47,782 nt of DNA from Clostridia bacterium (GTDB lineage Bacteria > Bacillota > Clostridia > Oscillospirales > Acutalibacteraceae), in NCBI GenBank assembly GCA_017409845.1, contig JAFQRY010000032.1, positions 1 through 47,782 of the forward strand, read 5' to 3'. Under the pieces are notes generated by a model. That model made no database searches. It saw only the letters and a list, made by a program, of their open reading frames with translations, and was not told the DNA's origin. Shown here piece by piece: positions 31,991 through 40,303 of this stretch. Both the position numbers and the translations under genes were made by a program. Numbering within the stretch: position 1 is the first letter of the stretch; each line of letters begins with the position of its first letter.

Positions 31991-32391
31991 TTTTCAACCT
32001 GCTTATTTTCAAAAATCAGATTTATGCTGCCGAGAGTTATTTTGTCACCCGTTTTCAAAAGCAGCTTTTTTTCAACGGGTTTTCCGTTAACGGTTACGGG
32101 AGTGTCGGATTTGACCCCCGTTATATACCAGCCGTCCTTTGCACAGATGATGACGGCACTCATGCGTGAAACGGTGGGATAGTTGAGTATTATATCGCAG
32201 TTTTTATGGCGGCCGATAGAGGTTTCTCTGCTTGTGAGCGGAAAAACATCGGCGTTGACGGTGTTGATAAGTCTTGCTTTGCCGAGGGATGCGGGTCTTC
32301 GTCTGAAGAGTGCGGAAACGCACAGTATCAGAATTGCAACGGCAAGCACGGGAAGCATATAGTGTGCGGCTTCAAAAACTAATTCCTGCAT
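31987..32391 (-). CDS. FHA-domain membrane protein
   Basis: 134 residues from the ATG with GGAG six bases upstream; an ATG four codons earlier lacks a ribosome site. One membrane helix (YMLPVLAVAILILCVSAL) is followed by a cytoplasmic FHA domain with SIGRHKNCDIIL, then YPTVSRMSAVI and DTPVTVNGKPV. FHA domains bind phosphothreonine. The usual SRxHA motif reads SRMSA here, so the conserved histidine is lost but the serine and arginines are kept. It is the first gene of the operon. No Ser/Thr kinase is in the window. Confidence 0.82.
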   Translation of the reverse strand: MQELVFEAAHYMLPVLAVAILILCVSALFRRRPASLGKARLINTVNADVFPLTSRETSIGRHKNCDIILNYPTVSRMSAVIICAKDGWYITGVKSDTPVTVNGKPVEKKLLLKTGDKITLGSINLIFENKQVEK

Positions 32392-32430
32392 ATTCTTCTC
32401 CATTTTAAATGTAATGGTTATATTTAACTT

Positions 32431-32459
32431 ATAATAGCACTACAAAGAATAAAAGTCAA
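32431..32459 (-). promoter_or_regulatory. Promoter of the FHA-M16-proBA-mutS2 run
   Basis: Minus-strand TTGACT (32454-32459), 17-bp spacer, TATTAT (32431-32436). Confidence 0.7.
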
Positions 32460-32497
32460 TGAAAATGAAATGAATTAAAAGACTGTTAAAGAACTGT

Positions 32498-32526
32498 TTG
32501 ACATTCGGCTGAGTAAAGGTTACAAT
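32498..32526 (+). promoter_or_regulatory. Promoter of the FAD-enzyme operon
   Basis: TTGACA (32498-32503), 17-bp spacer, TACAAT (32521-32526). Divergent from the FHA promoter, with about 38 bp between the two -35 boxes. Confidence 0.72.
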
Positions 32527-32562
32527 ATAATATTGTGAGAAAATCAAAAAAGGATGCGGCGA

Positions 32563-33783
32563 ATGAAGAATTACGATTTGATTGTTGTCGGCGGCTGTGC
32601 ATCGGGAATTGCGGCGGCTATTAACGCCAAAAGAATTTATCCCGGAATGAAAATTGCCGTTATCGAAAAAAATCCGAGACCGGGAAAAAAGCTTCTTGCA
32701 ACGGGCAACGGAAAATGCAACTTAACAAATCTTTTTGCTCCTGAGCACGATTATGTCGGCAAGGGATTTGCTTCGTTTGCCATGCAGAGCTATAATCCCG
32801 AAAGGGTCGTTGAATTTTTCGAGGGTTTAGGTCTGATTTGCTATTCCGATTCCTGCGGCAGAGTTTATCCTGAAAGCAACACGGCGGCTTCGGTTGTTGA
32901 TTCGCTCAGATTTGAAACCGACAGACTGAATATTGATGTTATCTGCGATACTGCGGTAACGGAAATAAAGAAAAACGGCGGCGGTTTTACCGTTAACGGT
33001 GAATACGGTTGCAAAAAAATAATTCTTGCTGTCGGCGGAAAAGCGTCGCCGTCGCAGGGGTCAGACGGCAGCGGATATGAGCTTGCAAAAAAGCTCGGTC
33101 ATTCGCTCGTCAAACCCGTGCCCGCACTTGTTCCTCTCTGCGGCTCAGCCGAAATTACCAGAACGATGAAGGGCATGAGAGCAAGAGATGTTGTGCTGAC
33201 ACTCAGAGGCGACAAAATTCTCGGAAAAACGCAGGGAGAAATACTTTTTACCGACTACGGACTGTCGGGAATTGCCGCAATGGAGCTTGCTGCTCCTGCA
33301 CAGAAATATATCGACTCTGTAAAGCGAAACCCCTTTACTTATATTGATTTTATGCCCCGTATGACATATGACGATATTGTTGAATACCTGCAAAACCTCA
33401 GTAATATCAAGGGATTCTGCAATATGGATAATTTTTTGACGGGATTTCTTCCGAAAGCTGTCGGAATTGCAATTTGTAAAGCCGCAAACCTTTACAAGGC
33501 AGATAAAAGGATAGATGAGCTGACCGCTGAGGAAATAAAGCGGATTGCCGCAAAAATCAAGAATTTTCCTCTTGAAATTACGGGAACAAGGGGCTTTTCC
33601 AATGCTCAGGTAACGAGCGGAGGCATAAAAACCGATGAAATCGATCCTGAAACCATGCAGTCAAAAAAATGCAGCGGGCTCTATTTTGCAGGTGAAATAA
33701 TTGATGTTGACGGCGGCTGCGGCGGTTTCAATCTGCAGTGGGCATGGGCTTCGGGCATGCTTGCGGGTGAGCTGAAAGACTGA
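32563..33783 (+). CDS. HI0933-family FAD-dependent oxidoreductase
   Basis: 406 residues. Dinucleotide-binding start DLIVVGGCASGIAAAINAKR, then the HI0933 signature PGKKLLATGNGKCNLTN, a mid-chain GGKASPSQGSDGSGYELAKK and a C-terminal GLYFAGEIIDVDGGCGGFNLQWAWASG flavin region. Substrates of this family are not firmly known; some members are labelled aminoacetone oxidases or BaiN-like. The ATG three codons into the open frame has AAGGA eight bases upstream and is preferred. The next gene starts 18 bases later and is another FAD protein. Confidence 0.9.
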   Translation: MKNYDLIVVGGCASGIAAAINAKRIYPGMKIAVIEKNPRPGKKLLATGNGKCNLTNLFAPEHDYVGKGFASFAMQSYNPERVVEFFEGLGLICYSDSCGRVYPESNTAASVVDSLRFETDRLNIDVICDTAVTEIKKNGGGFTVNGEYGCKKIILAVGGKASPSQGSDGSGYELAKKLGHSLVKPVPALVPLCGSAEITRTMKGMRARDVVLTLRGDKILGKTQGEILFTDYGLSGIAAMELAAPAQKYIDSVKRNPFTYIDFMPRMTYDDIVEYLQNLSNIKGFCNMDNFLTGFLPKAVGIAICKAANLYKADKRIDELTAEEIKRIAAKIKNFPLEITGTRGFSNAQVTSGGIKTDEIDPETMQSKKCSGLYFAGEIIDVDGGCGGFNLQWAWASGMLAGELKD

Positions 33784-33801
33784 TTTTGTGAGGATGAAAA
33801 T

Positions 33802-35409
33802 ATGATTAAGATAAACGAAATAAAGCTTCCGCTTGACAGCGATGCATCCGCACTCAGAAGGGCGGCGGCGAAGGCACTCAGATGCAAAGAGGATAAAATC
33901 AAATCCCTGCAGATTACAAAAAAGGCGGTTGACTCAAGAAAAAAGGATAACATTTTCTTTGTATATAATGTCAGCGTTGAGGTTGATTCGGATGAAAACG
34001 CTGTTGTTGCTCATGCGAAAAATCCCAAGGTTGAAACGGGTGTTCCCTATAAATATGAGATGCCCGGAATCAGAAGAACGAGCACTCTCAGACCCGTTAT
34101 TGCCGGGTTCGGTCCTGCGGGATTTTTCTGTGCACTCATTCTTGCAAGGGCAGGGCTGAAGCCTCTTGTTATTGAAAGAGGAGCGGATGTTGATACCAGG
34201 ACAAAGGATGTCAACGGATTCTGGGCAACAAGAAAGCTCAATCCCGAAAGCAATGTTCAGTTCGGCGAGGGCGGTGCAGGCACATTTTCTGACGGCAAGC
34301 TCACAACGGGCATTAAAGACCCTCTTTGCAGAAAGGTTGTTGAAGAGCTTGTCAGCCACGGTGCACCCGAAGAAATTGCATATTCTTCAACTCCGCATAT
34401 CGGAACGGACAGACTCGGTGAGGTTGTCAAAGCTTTCAGAAAAGAGATAATTTCGCTCGGAGGCGAGGTGCGTTTCGGCTGGAAGCTGACGGATATTATT
34501 GTTGCAAACGGCGTTGTTCAGGGCATAAGCTGCCAAAGACCCGACGGAGGAATTGAGGATATCGAAACCGATACCCTTCTTCTCTGCATCGGTCATTCGG
34601 CGAGAGATACGGTTGAAATGCTCTATAAAAAAGGAATAAAAATCATGCAGAAGCCTTTCTCGGTCGGTGTTCGCATTGAGCATCCGAGAGAGATGATTGA
34701 TAAAGCTCAGTACGGCTCGTTTGCAGGTCATCCTGCTCTCGGTGCGGCAAATTACAAGCTTGCGTGCCATCCCGAGCACGGCAGAGGAGCATACACTTTC
34801 TGTATGTGCCCCGGCGGAACGGTTGTTGCCGCTGCTTCGGAGGAGGGTCATGTTGTTGTTAACGGCATGAGTGAATATGCCCGTGACGGTGAAAATTCAA
34901 ATGCCGCTCTGCTTGTCGGAATCGAGCCTGAGCATTTCGGCAGCGATCATCCGCTTGCAGGCATTGAGCTTCAGAGAAAAATAGAAAAAACCGCCTTTGA
35001 GCTTGGCGGCGGTGACTACAGTGCACCATGCCAGACTATCGGCGATTTTCTTAATAACACCCCTTCAACAAAGCTTTCTTATGTCAAGCCGACCTGTGCA
35101 ACGGGCGTAACTCCCGGAGATATCAGGAAGGTTCTGCCCGAAAAGGTGACGGATATCATGGCTCAGGCGATTGTTAAAATGGACAGAAGCCTCAACGGCT
35201 TTGCACTTCCCGACGGAGTGCTGACCGCTCCCGAAACACGCTCCTCCGCACCGGTAAGAATTCTGCGTGATGAGCTTTATCAGGCGAATGTCAGAGGTCT
35301 TTATCCCTGCGGTGAGGGTGCAGGCTATGCAGGCGGAATCGTTTCTGCGGCGGTTGACGGAATAAGATGTGCCCATGCGGTTCTTATTGACGAAAGTGAC
35401 GAATGGTAA
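33802..35409 (+). CDS. FAD-dependent dehydrogenase, COG2509-like
   Basis: 535 residues. Residues 1-90 form a small N-terminal alpha/beta domain (ALRRAAAKALRCKEDKIKSL) typical of this uncharacterised family; the FAD fold starts at RPVIAGFGPAGFFCALILARAG. Further family marks are NVQFGEGGAGTFSDGKLTT, FSVGVRIEHPREMID, TFCMCPGGTVVAAAS and the closing GEGAGYAGGIVSAAVDG. The substrate is unknown. It shares an operon with the HI0933-type enzyme, so the two may work on related reduced compounds, which is inference. A following small gene overlaps its end by seven bases. Confidence 0.88.
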   Translation: MIKINEIKLPLDSDASALRRAAAKALRCKEDKIKSLQITKKAVDSRKKDNIFFVYNVSVEVDSDENAVVAHAKNPKVETGVPYKYEMPGIRRTSTLRPVIAGFGPAGFFCALILARAGLKPLVIERGADVDTRTKDVNGFWATRKLNPESNVQFGEGGAGTFSDGKLTTGIKDPLCRKVVEELVSHGAPEEIAYSSTPHIGTDRLGEVVKAFRKEIISLGGEVRFGWKLTDIIVANGVVQGISCQRPDGGIEDIETDTLLLCIGHSARDTVEMLYKKGIKIMQKPFSVGVRIEHPREMIDKAQYGSFAGHPALGAANYKLACHPEHGRGAYTFCMCPGGTVVAAASEEGHVVVNGMSEYARDGENSNAALLVGIEPEHFGSDHPLAGIELQRKIEKTAFELGGGDYSAPCQTIGDFLNNTPSTKLSYVKPTCATGVTPGDIRKVLPEKVTDIMAQAIVKMDRSLNGFALPDGVLTAPETRSSAPVRILRDELYQANVRGLYPCGEGAGYAGGIVSAAVDGIRCAHAVLIDESDEW

Positions 35410-35810
35410 GCGATATGGATATAAAACTTGAAAAGCTGACCGACCTGCAGCTTGCAAAGCGTATGTCGGATTACATTGCAACCCTGCAGAGCATAACGGT
35501 GAGGGCAGAATATTATTCTTTGGGACAATGCCCCGAAAAGGAGCGAAAAGAGCTCAATGCCGATTATGTAAGAGTGCGGGACAGTATCCGTGAGGACCTG
35601 AATTATCTCAATTACAATAAAGATAAAAAAGGCAGCAGGCTTCTGTGGGATAAATATTATCCTTCGGTGAATGAGGCTGCGGCGTGGGGTCTTTACGCAG
35701 ACCCTGAGGGCAGGCTTGACAAAGAATATTTTAAAAGCGTTGCGATTGCCGAGGAAAAGCTGACGAAGTATTATTCGTTTGATTATTGGCAGATAATTGC
35801 GGAGCTTTGA
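35403..35810 (+). CDS. Small conserved-looking hypothetical protein
   Basis: 135 residues, mainly helical and charged, no membrane segment or motif I can name. Features are LTDLQLAKRMSDYIATLQSI near the start and a Tyr/Trp-rich second half (LLWDKYYPSVNEAAAWGLYA; YYSFDYWQIIAEL). The ATG overlaps the stop of the COG2509 gene; a second ATG four codons on is possible, and neither has a good ribosome site, so coupled translation is likely. A long hairpin follows it. Confidence 0.65.
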   Translation: MVSDMDIKLEKLTDLQLAKRMSDYIATLQSITVRAEYYSLGQCPEKERKELNADYVRVRDSIREDLNYLNYNKDKKGSRLLWDKYYPSVNEAAAWGLYADPEGRLDKEYFKSVAIAEEKLTKYYSFDYWQIIAEL

Positions 35811-35818
35811 ATCATTAT

Positions 35819-35862
35819 ATATGCCGCGGTGAAAGTTTATTTGTGCTTTCGCCGCGGCATAT
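35819..35862 (+). terminator. Long hairpin ending the FAD operon
   Basis: ATATGCCGCGGTGAAAG pairs with CTTTCGCCGCGGCATAT (17 bp, one wobble, 10-nt loop). A T-run follows only after CTGCG, so termination may be less sharp. Confidence 0.7.
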
Positions 35863-35917
35863 CTGCGTTTTTGAGTTCATATAATTGACCGATAAAACTT
35901 TTTTCGGGGGAATTGTA

Positions 35918-36856
35918 ATGGACTATGATTTTCAGATGCCGCCAAGGACGGAAAGGGAGGAATATCGCAGCAGATTCAAGTTTACCGATGAGGATGCACC
36001 GAAAAGAAGCGGAGCATCAAAAGCGAAGAAAAAAACAAAAACAGATTATCTGATAAGGTTGATTCTGCTTCAGGGTCTGCTTTGCATTCTGATAGTTTCG
36101 GGTGTTTTTCTTGTTTCAAAGGTCAGTCCGACGGCGTATGCAAAGATGCGTGAGGATTATCTCGGCATAATGCAGAGGGATATGTCGGCAGGTGAGATGC
36201 TCGGTCAGCTTAAGGATACGGCGGATTATGTATTCAGCCCGTCGGAAACGGCTGAGCCTGCAATGTCGGGCAATGTTGCCACGGAAAGCTCGGCGGATGA
36301 TATAGTTCTTGATTCTTTCGAGGTTACGAGCGACGAAACGGGAGAAAAGGTTGCAGTCGGTGAAATAATCGGCAGCGGCTCGGGCGGAGGAGATCTGGAA
36401 AGCCGTGAGGCAGTAAAGGGAACCTCGTTTGCACCTTATTATGTGAGCGTTGACCCCGTTATACCTGTTAAAAACGCGAGAATAACCTCACGCTTCGGCT
36501 ACAGAACAAATCCCGTTTCGGGCAACTACGGATTTCATACGGGACTTGACCTTGCGGCTGCCGAAGGAACACCCGTTGCTGCTTCATTTTACGGAAGAGT
36601 TTCCGAAACAGGTGAAAGCGATGTGTGGGGAAAATATGTGCTCATGGAGCATTCCGACGGTTTTGAAACATATTACTGCCACCTTTCCGAGATATTTGTT
36701 TCGGAGGATGCGGTAATCCGTCAGGGAGAAACAGTCGGTCTTGTGGGCTCAACGGGCTGGTCAACGGGTCCGCATCTGCATTTTGAGGTGAGGATAAACG
36801 GAGTCAGGGTTGATCCCGAAAGATTGCTGTATCCCGAAAATGCCGATGAAGCTTAA
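35918..36856 (+). CDS. Membrane-anchored M23 peptidase, SpoIVFA-like position
   Basis: 312 residues from the ATG behind GGGGGA. A cytoplasmic start, one helix (LIRLILLQGLLCILIVSGVF) and a linker lead to a C-terminal LytM/M23 domain. Zinc ligands look complete: HTGLDLA (first His and Asp) and HLHFE. The gene overlaps an M50 site-2 protease gene by 11 bases. In endospore formers spoIVFA (LytM-type membrane protein) and spoIVFB (M50 protease) sit in this order and control sigma-K processing. Bacillus SpoIVFA has lost its catalytic residues while this one keeps them, so it might also cut peptidoglycan. Assignment as SpoIVFA is by context. Confidence 0.85.
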   Translation: MDYDFQMPPRTEREEYRSRFKFTDEDAPKRSGASKAKKKTKTDYLIRLILLQGLLCILIVSGVFLVSKVSPTAYAKMREDYLGIMQRDMSAGEMLGQLKDTADYVFSPSETAEPAMSGNVATESSADDIVLDSFEVTSDETGEKVAVGEIIGSGSGGGDLESREAVKGTSFAPYYVSVDPVIPVKNARITSRFGYRTNPVSGNYGFHTGLDLAAAEGTPVAASFYGRVSETGESDVWGKYVLMEHSDGFETYYCHLSEIFVSEDAVIRQGETVGLVGSTGWSTGPHLHFEVRINGVRVDPERLLYPENADEA

Positions 36857-37448
36857 TATCGGAAAAACCTCCCTGAGAATTAACGTTTCCTTTGCTGCCG
36901 TTGTAACGCTGATGCTGATACTTGACGAAAGCGGAATGTGTGCTGTCGGGCTTTTCTGCTGCATCATCCACGAAACGGGCCATATAATCTGCCTTGCTGC
37001 TCTGGGAGAAAGACCTGCTTCGGTTGAGCTTTCTTTTTACGGAATAAAGCTTGAAAGAAAAGAACCGTCAATTCTCACGGCAAGCGAGGAATTGGCGGTT
37101 TATGCTGCGGGTCCCGCAATGAATTTTATTTTGTCGGCATTGCTGTTTCTTATTAGCAGGGGTCACGGCGGAATGAAGACGGCGGCGGTCACGAGCCTTT
37201 GCGTGGGAGCATTCAATCTTATTCCGTGCCGCCCGCTTGACGGCGGAAATATTCTTTTTCAGGTTTTTTCAATGCTTTTCAAGGACGGAAGGGCCGAAAG
37301 AATCTGCAAAGATATTTCATATGCAATTCTTGTTCCCATGGCTTTTGCGGGTCTTTTTATGCTTTTCGGGAGCGGGAATATAACCCTTGCTGCCGTTACT
37401 GTTTATCTTGCCGTATGTGTTGCGGAAAGAAAAAGAATTTCCGTGTAA
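36846..37448 (+). CDS. M50 site-2 protease, SpoIVFB-like
   Basis: About 200 residues with several membrane helices. The zinc motif HETGH lies in CCIIHETGHIICLAALG and the second motif, NLIPCRPLDGG, holds the metal-binding aspartate. These match intramembrane metalloproteases of the SpoIVFB group, which cut pro-sigma-K in the mother cell. No CBS or PDZ domain is present. The start is uncertain between two ATGs six bases apart inside the end of the M23 gene; neither has a ribosome site, so translation is coupled. Without sigK in view the substrate stays open. Confidence 0.86.
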   Translation: MKLNIGKTSLRINVSFAAVVTLMLILDESGMCAVGLFCCIIHETGHIICLAALGERPASVELSFYGIKLERKEPSILTASEELAVYAAGPAMNFILSALLFLISRGHGGMKTAAVTSLCVGAFNLIPCRPLDGGNILFQVFSMLFKDGRAERICKDISYAILVPMAFAGLFMLFGSGNITLAAVTVYLAVCVAERKRISV

Positions 37449-37525
37449 CACATTTCTGCGTGGCGGCATAAGATGTGGATGTAAGCGGTTGATAAAGCTG
37501 CTTAACCGAAAAGGAGGTAAGATAC

Positions 37526-37672
37526 ATGGGTTGCGGATGCAATAACAACTGGTGCCTTTTCATCATCCTTATTCTTCTCTTCTGTAACGGCGATTGCGGT
37601 AATAACAACAGCTGCGGTTGCGGTTGTCAGGTAAGCAGAGGCAATGACTGCGGCTGTGGCTGCGGCTGCTGA
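37526..37672 (+). CDS. 48-residue Cys-rich membrane micro-protein
   Basis: A strong AAGGAGG site eight bases upstream introduces a 48-codon frame. The product begins MGCGCNNNWC, has one hydrophobic stretch (LFIILILLF), then CNGDCGNNNSCGCGC and ends with CGCGCGC. Twelve of 48 residues are cysteine. Short high-cysteine proteins of this kind are found in Clostridia and are sometimes labelled chorion-class high-cysteine proteins; their role is unknown. It follows the M50 gene by 77 bases, so it may share its transcript. The stop touches the end of the convergent alcohol dehydrogenase gene. A metal-binding or spore-coat role is a guess. Confidence 0.72.
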   Translation: MGCGCNNNWCLFIILILLFCNGDCGNNNSCGCGCQVSRGNDCGCGCGC

Positions 37673-38773
37673 TCAGATTTCTGCAAGGATTGAAGCCGCT
37701 TCTTCCATGGTCAGTCCGCCGGGAGAAGCGGTGAAATTACGGGGAATTACGCTCTGCCAGCGCAGGGCGTAATTTTCTGCTTTTTCCTTGCCGATAACGG
37801 TGTTTCCGAGGTCGGTGAGTGATTTTATGACTGCCTTGACCTTGTCGGCATCATCCGTCATGCGGCAGAAAGCATTGAATTTTTCATTTGAAAATTCCGC
37901 ACATCTGTCAATAAATGGAGCAAAGAAAGCGGCACACGCCATGCCGTGGGGAATGCCGTAGTTTTCGGTTAAAACATAGCCGAGAGGGTGAGGGAATGCC
38001 GTGCCGCAATTGTTGATGACAAGCCCTGCATAAACCGAAGCATAATAAAGCTTTTCACGGATTTCTTCGGGCACTGTGTCGGTCTTTGAAAGAATTTCAA
38101 GGCAGAAATAAAGCTCGGGAATGCATTTTTCGGCAAAAAGGCGGAGCACTCCGTCGCATTTAACGGTAAAAAATCCTTCAACGGCGTGTGCAAAGGCATC
38201 AAGAGCGGTAGAAACCGTTGTTTTATATGGCATTGAGAAGGTGTATTCCGGGTCGCAGAATGAAACCGAAGCGTAGCAGTCGGGGCCCGAAATGCTCTTT
38301 TTTATTCCCGTTTCGTCGTTTGTGAGCACGGCAACGGCGGTAACCTCGCTGCCCGTGCCTGCGGTTGTGCCGATAAGTGCAACGGGAAGAGCTTTGCTTG
38401 AATATTCTCTTTTATAAATATCAATCGGAGAGAGGTCTGCATTTGCGGCATAGATTGCGATTGCTTTTGAGGCATCAAGCACCGAGCCTCCGCCGATTCC
38501 GAGAATGAAATCCGCACCTGCTTTTCTTGCGGCTTCGCCTGCCTTGTGACATGCGGAGATGAGAGGGTTTTCGCCTATGCCGTCAAAAATTGCGTAAGAA
38601 ATGTTTTCTTTTTCAAGTGCGGATATTGCATCGTCAAGAGCTCCGCTGAGCTTTGCACTGCTTTTGCCCGTTACTATAAGGCAGCTTTTACCGAGTGCGA
38701 TTGCCGAAGAATTATTGCAAACGCAACCGTTACCCCAGAAGCATTTTACGGGCATATATGCGGAATAAGTCAT
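37673..38773 (-). CDS. Iron-containing alcohol dehydrogenase
   Basis: 366 residues, type-III (iron) ADH family. NAD site GGGSVLDASKAI, then GTTAGTGSEVTAVAV, and metal ligands in DAFAHAVEGFF and in FPHPLGYVLTENYGIPHG. Family members reduce aldehydes or oxidise alcohols such as butanol or propanediol; the substrate is not predictable here. It is monocistronic, with a GGAG-type site just before the start (AAAGGAGAAAAAAC), and convergent with the Cys-rich micro-protein without any gap. No terminator hairpin is visible in that junction. Confidence 0.92.
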   Translation of the reverse strand: MTYSAYMPVKCFWGNGCVCNNSSAIALGKSCLIVTGKSSAKLSGALDDAISALEKENISYAIFDGIGENPLISACHKAGEAARKAGADFILGIGGGSVLDASKAIAIYAANADLSPIDIYKREYSSKALPVALIGTTAGTGSEVTAVAVLTNDETGIKKSISGPDCYASVSFCDPEYTFSMPYKTTVSTALDAFAHAVEGFFTVKCDGVLRLFAEKCIPELYFCLEILSKTDTVPEEIREKLYYASVYAGLVINNCGTAFPHPLGYVLTENYGIPHGMACAAFFAPFIDRCAEFSNEKFNAFCRMTDDADKVKAVIKSLTDLGNTVIGKEKAENYALRWQSVIPRNFTASPGGLTMEEAASILAEI

Positions 38774-38874
38774 GTTTTTTCTCCTTTGAAGTGATGTTTA
38801 TAAAATATTACCACAAAAAAACTGAAAAAGAAATATTTTTTATGTGCTTTTTGGGCGAAATGTAACAAAAAAGC

Positions 38875-38903
38875 TTGAAATGTATTTAAAATAAGTGTAT
38901 TAT
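38875..38903 (+). promoter_or_regulatory. Promoter of the apbE-rnf operon
   Basis: TTGAAA (38875-38880), 17-bp spacer, TATTAT (38898-38903), about 40 bases before apbE. Confidence 0.72.
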
Positions 38904-38942
38904 ATATAGATATAAAATACGGTTATCATGGGGAGGAAGGCG

Positions 38943-39941
38943 ATGAAAAAAGCAGCTGTTGCCGCAGCGGCGGTTTTTGCCGTTTTGCTTTCGGTATTTG
39001 TTTTTTATGACGGAGTGCTCAACAAAACCTCCGAAGCCGACTTTTTCTCGATGAAAACCTATGTTTCCGCAAAGGTGACGGGCTATGAATCCGACCTTTG
39101 CACGGCGGAAATCCAGAAGCTTGTCGAAAACCTTGATGTAAATATTCTTTCAAGGACAAGCGGAAATTCACTTGTTTCGCGGATAAACAAAAACGGCGGC
39201 GGAGAGCTTGATTTGCAGACTGCGGCTTATTTTTCTGTTTTGCTTGATGTTTGTGAAAAAAGCGGCGGAGCGTTTGATTTTACGCTCGGCGGAGTGAGTG
39301 ATCTGTGGAATTTCGGCTCTGCACCGTCAATTCCCGATGAAAAGGCTCTTGCAGAAGCGCTTTCACACAGCGGATATGAGAAAATCAGTCTTTCGGAAGG
39401 CAGGCTTTCCATGCAGGATAAAGCGGCGGTGCTTGATTTCGGTGCTTCGGGAAAAGGGATTGTACTTGATTCGGTAAAGGCATATCTCGTAACCCGTGAC
39501 ATCAGAAATGCGGTTGTCAGCGTCGGCGGAAGCACTTTGCTTTTCGGCGATAAGGATTTTACCGTCGGAATCAGAAATCCCGAAGGCAATGCAGGCAGCT
39601 ATATTGCAAAGCTTCACATGGGTGAAGGCTGCGTTTCGTCGTCGGGAAGCTATGAGCAGTTTTTTGAAGAAAACGGAAAGAGATATCACCATATTCTCAA
39701 CCCCGAAACGGGATATCCCGTTGATAACGGACTGGTCGGCGTAACGATTGTTTCCGAAAGCGGACTTCTCAGCGATGCTCTTTCAACGGCTTGCTTTGTG
39801 CTCGGAATCGAAAAGGGTTCCGCTCTTGCGGCTGAATACGGCTGCACGGCGATTTTTATTACCGAAGATAAAAAAATCTACATTGAAGGCGATGCGGATA
39901 TCGTGGAGATAACCGACACCACATACAGCTATGGAAATTAA
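38943..39941 (+). CDS. apbE: FAD:protein FMN transferase
   Basis: 332 residues from the ATG with GGAGGAAGG upstream. An N-terminal helix (AAVAAAAVFAVLLSVFVFYDG) directs it to the outer face. ApbE marks are FDFTLGGVSDLW, AAVLDFGASGKGIVLDSVKAYL, VVSVGGSTLLFG and YHHILNPETGYPVDNGLVGVTI. It covalently attaches FMN to threonines of Rnf/Nqr subunits. Both expected targets, RnfG and RnfD, lie downstream in the same operon and keep the acceptor motif. It overlaps the next gene by 11 bases. Confidence 0.93.
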   Translation: MKKAAVAAAAVFAVLLSVFVFYDGVLNKTSEADFFSMKTYVSAKVTGYESDLCTAEIQKLVENLDVNILSRTSGNSLVSRINKNGGGELDLQTAAYFSVLLDVCEKSGGAFDFTLGGVSDLWNFGSAPSIPDEKALAEALSHSGYEKISLSEGRLSMQDKAAVLDFGASGKGIVLDSVKAYLVTRDIRNAVVSVGGSTLLFGDKDFTVGIRNPEGNAGSYIAKLHMGEGCVSSSGSYEQFFEENGKRYHHILNPETGYPVDNGLVGVTIVSESGLLSDALSTACFVLGIEKGSALAAEYGCTAIFITEDKKIYIEGDADIVEITDTTYSYGN

Positions 39942-40302
39942 GCTTTTCAGAAAATGGGATATTGCCGTTATTGCCCTGATAGCTGCGGCGGCTCTTGCAT
40001 TTGCTTATATGAGCTTTTCAAAGAGCGAAAATCCTCAGGCGGTTATCACCGTTGACGGCGAGGTTATCGAAACAATTGATCTGTCCGCTGTCAGAGAAAA
40101 AATCGTTATAACTCCCGGAACAGACCCGAAGGTTGTTATCGTTGCGGAAAACGGAGAAATCCGTTTTGAGTCTGCGGAATGCGAAGACAAGCTTTGCGTT
40201 AACTCGGGAAGTCTTGAAAAAGGCGGAGATACGGCAGTCTGTCTGCCTGCGAAAACGGTTATAACCGTTACGGGCTCGGATGTTGATGCCGTGGTTTACT
40301 GA
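39931..40302 (+). CDS. NusG domain II-containing membrane protein
   Basis: 123 residues. One N-terminal helix (DIAVIALIAAAALAFAYMSF) is followed by a beta-rich outside domain of the NusG-domain-II type (VVIVAENGEIRFESAECEDKLCVNSGSLEKGG). The CEDKLCVNSG cysteine pair is typical of this family. It is often found next to apbE and a Gx-type transporter in Firmicutes, but its task is not known. The name reflects fold only; it has no link to transcription factor NusG function. Confidence 0.85.
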   Translation: MEIKLFRKWDIAVIALIAAAALAFAYMSFSKSENPQAVITVDGEVIETIDLSAVREKIVITPGTDPKVVIVAENGEIRFESAECEDKLCVNSGSLEKGGDTAVCLPAKTVITVTGSDVDAVVY

Positions 40303-40303
40303 T

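Noticed and set aside
37449-37525. Separate promoter for the Cys-rich micro-protein
   Set aside because: No -35/-10 pair with acceptable spacing was seen; read-through from the M50 gene is simpler.
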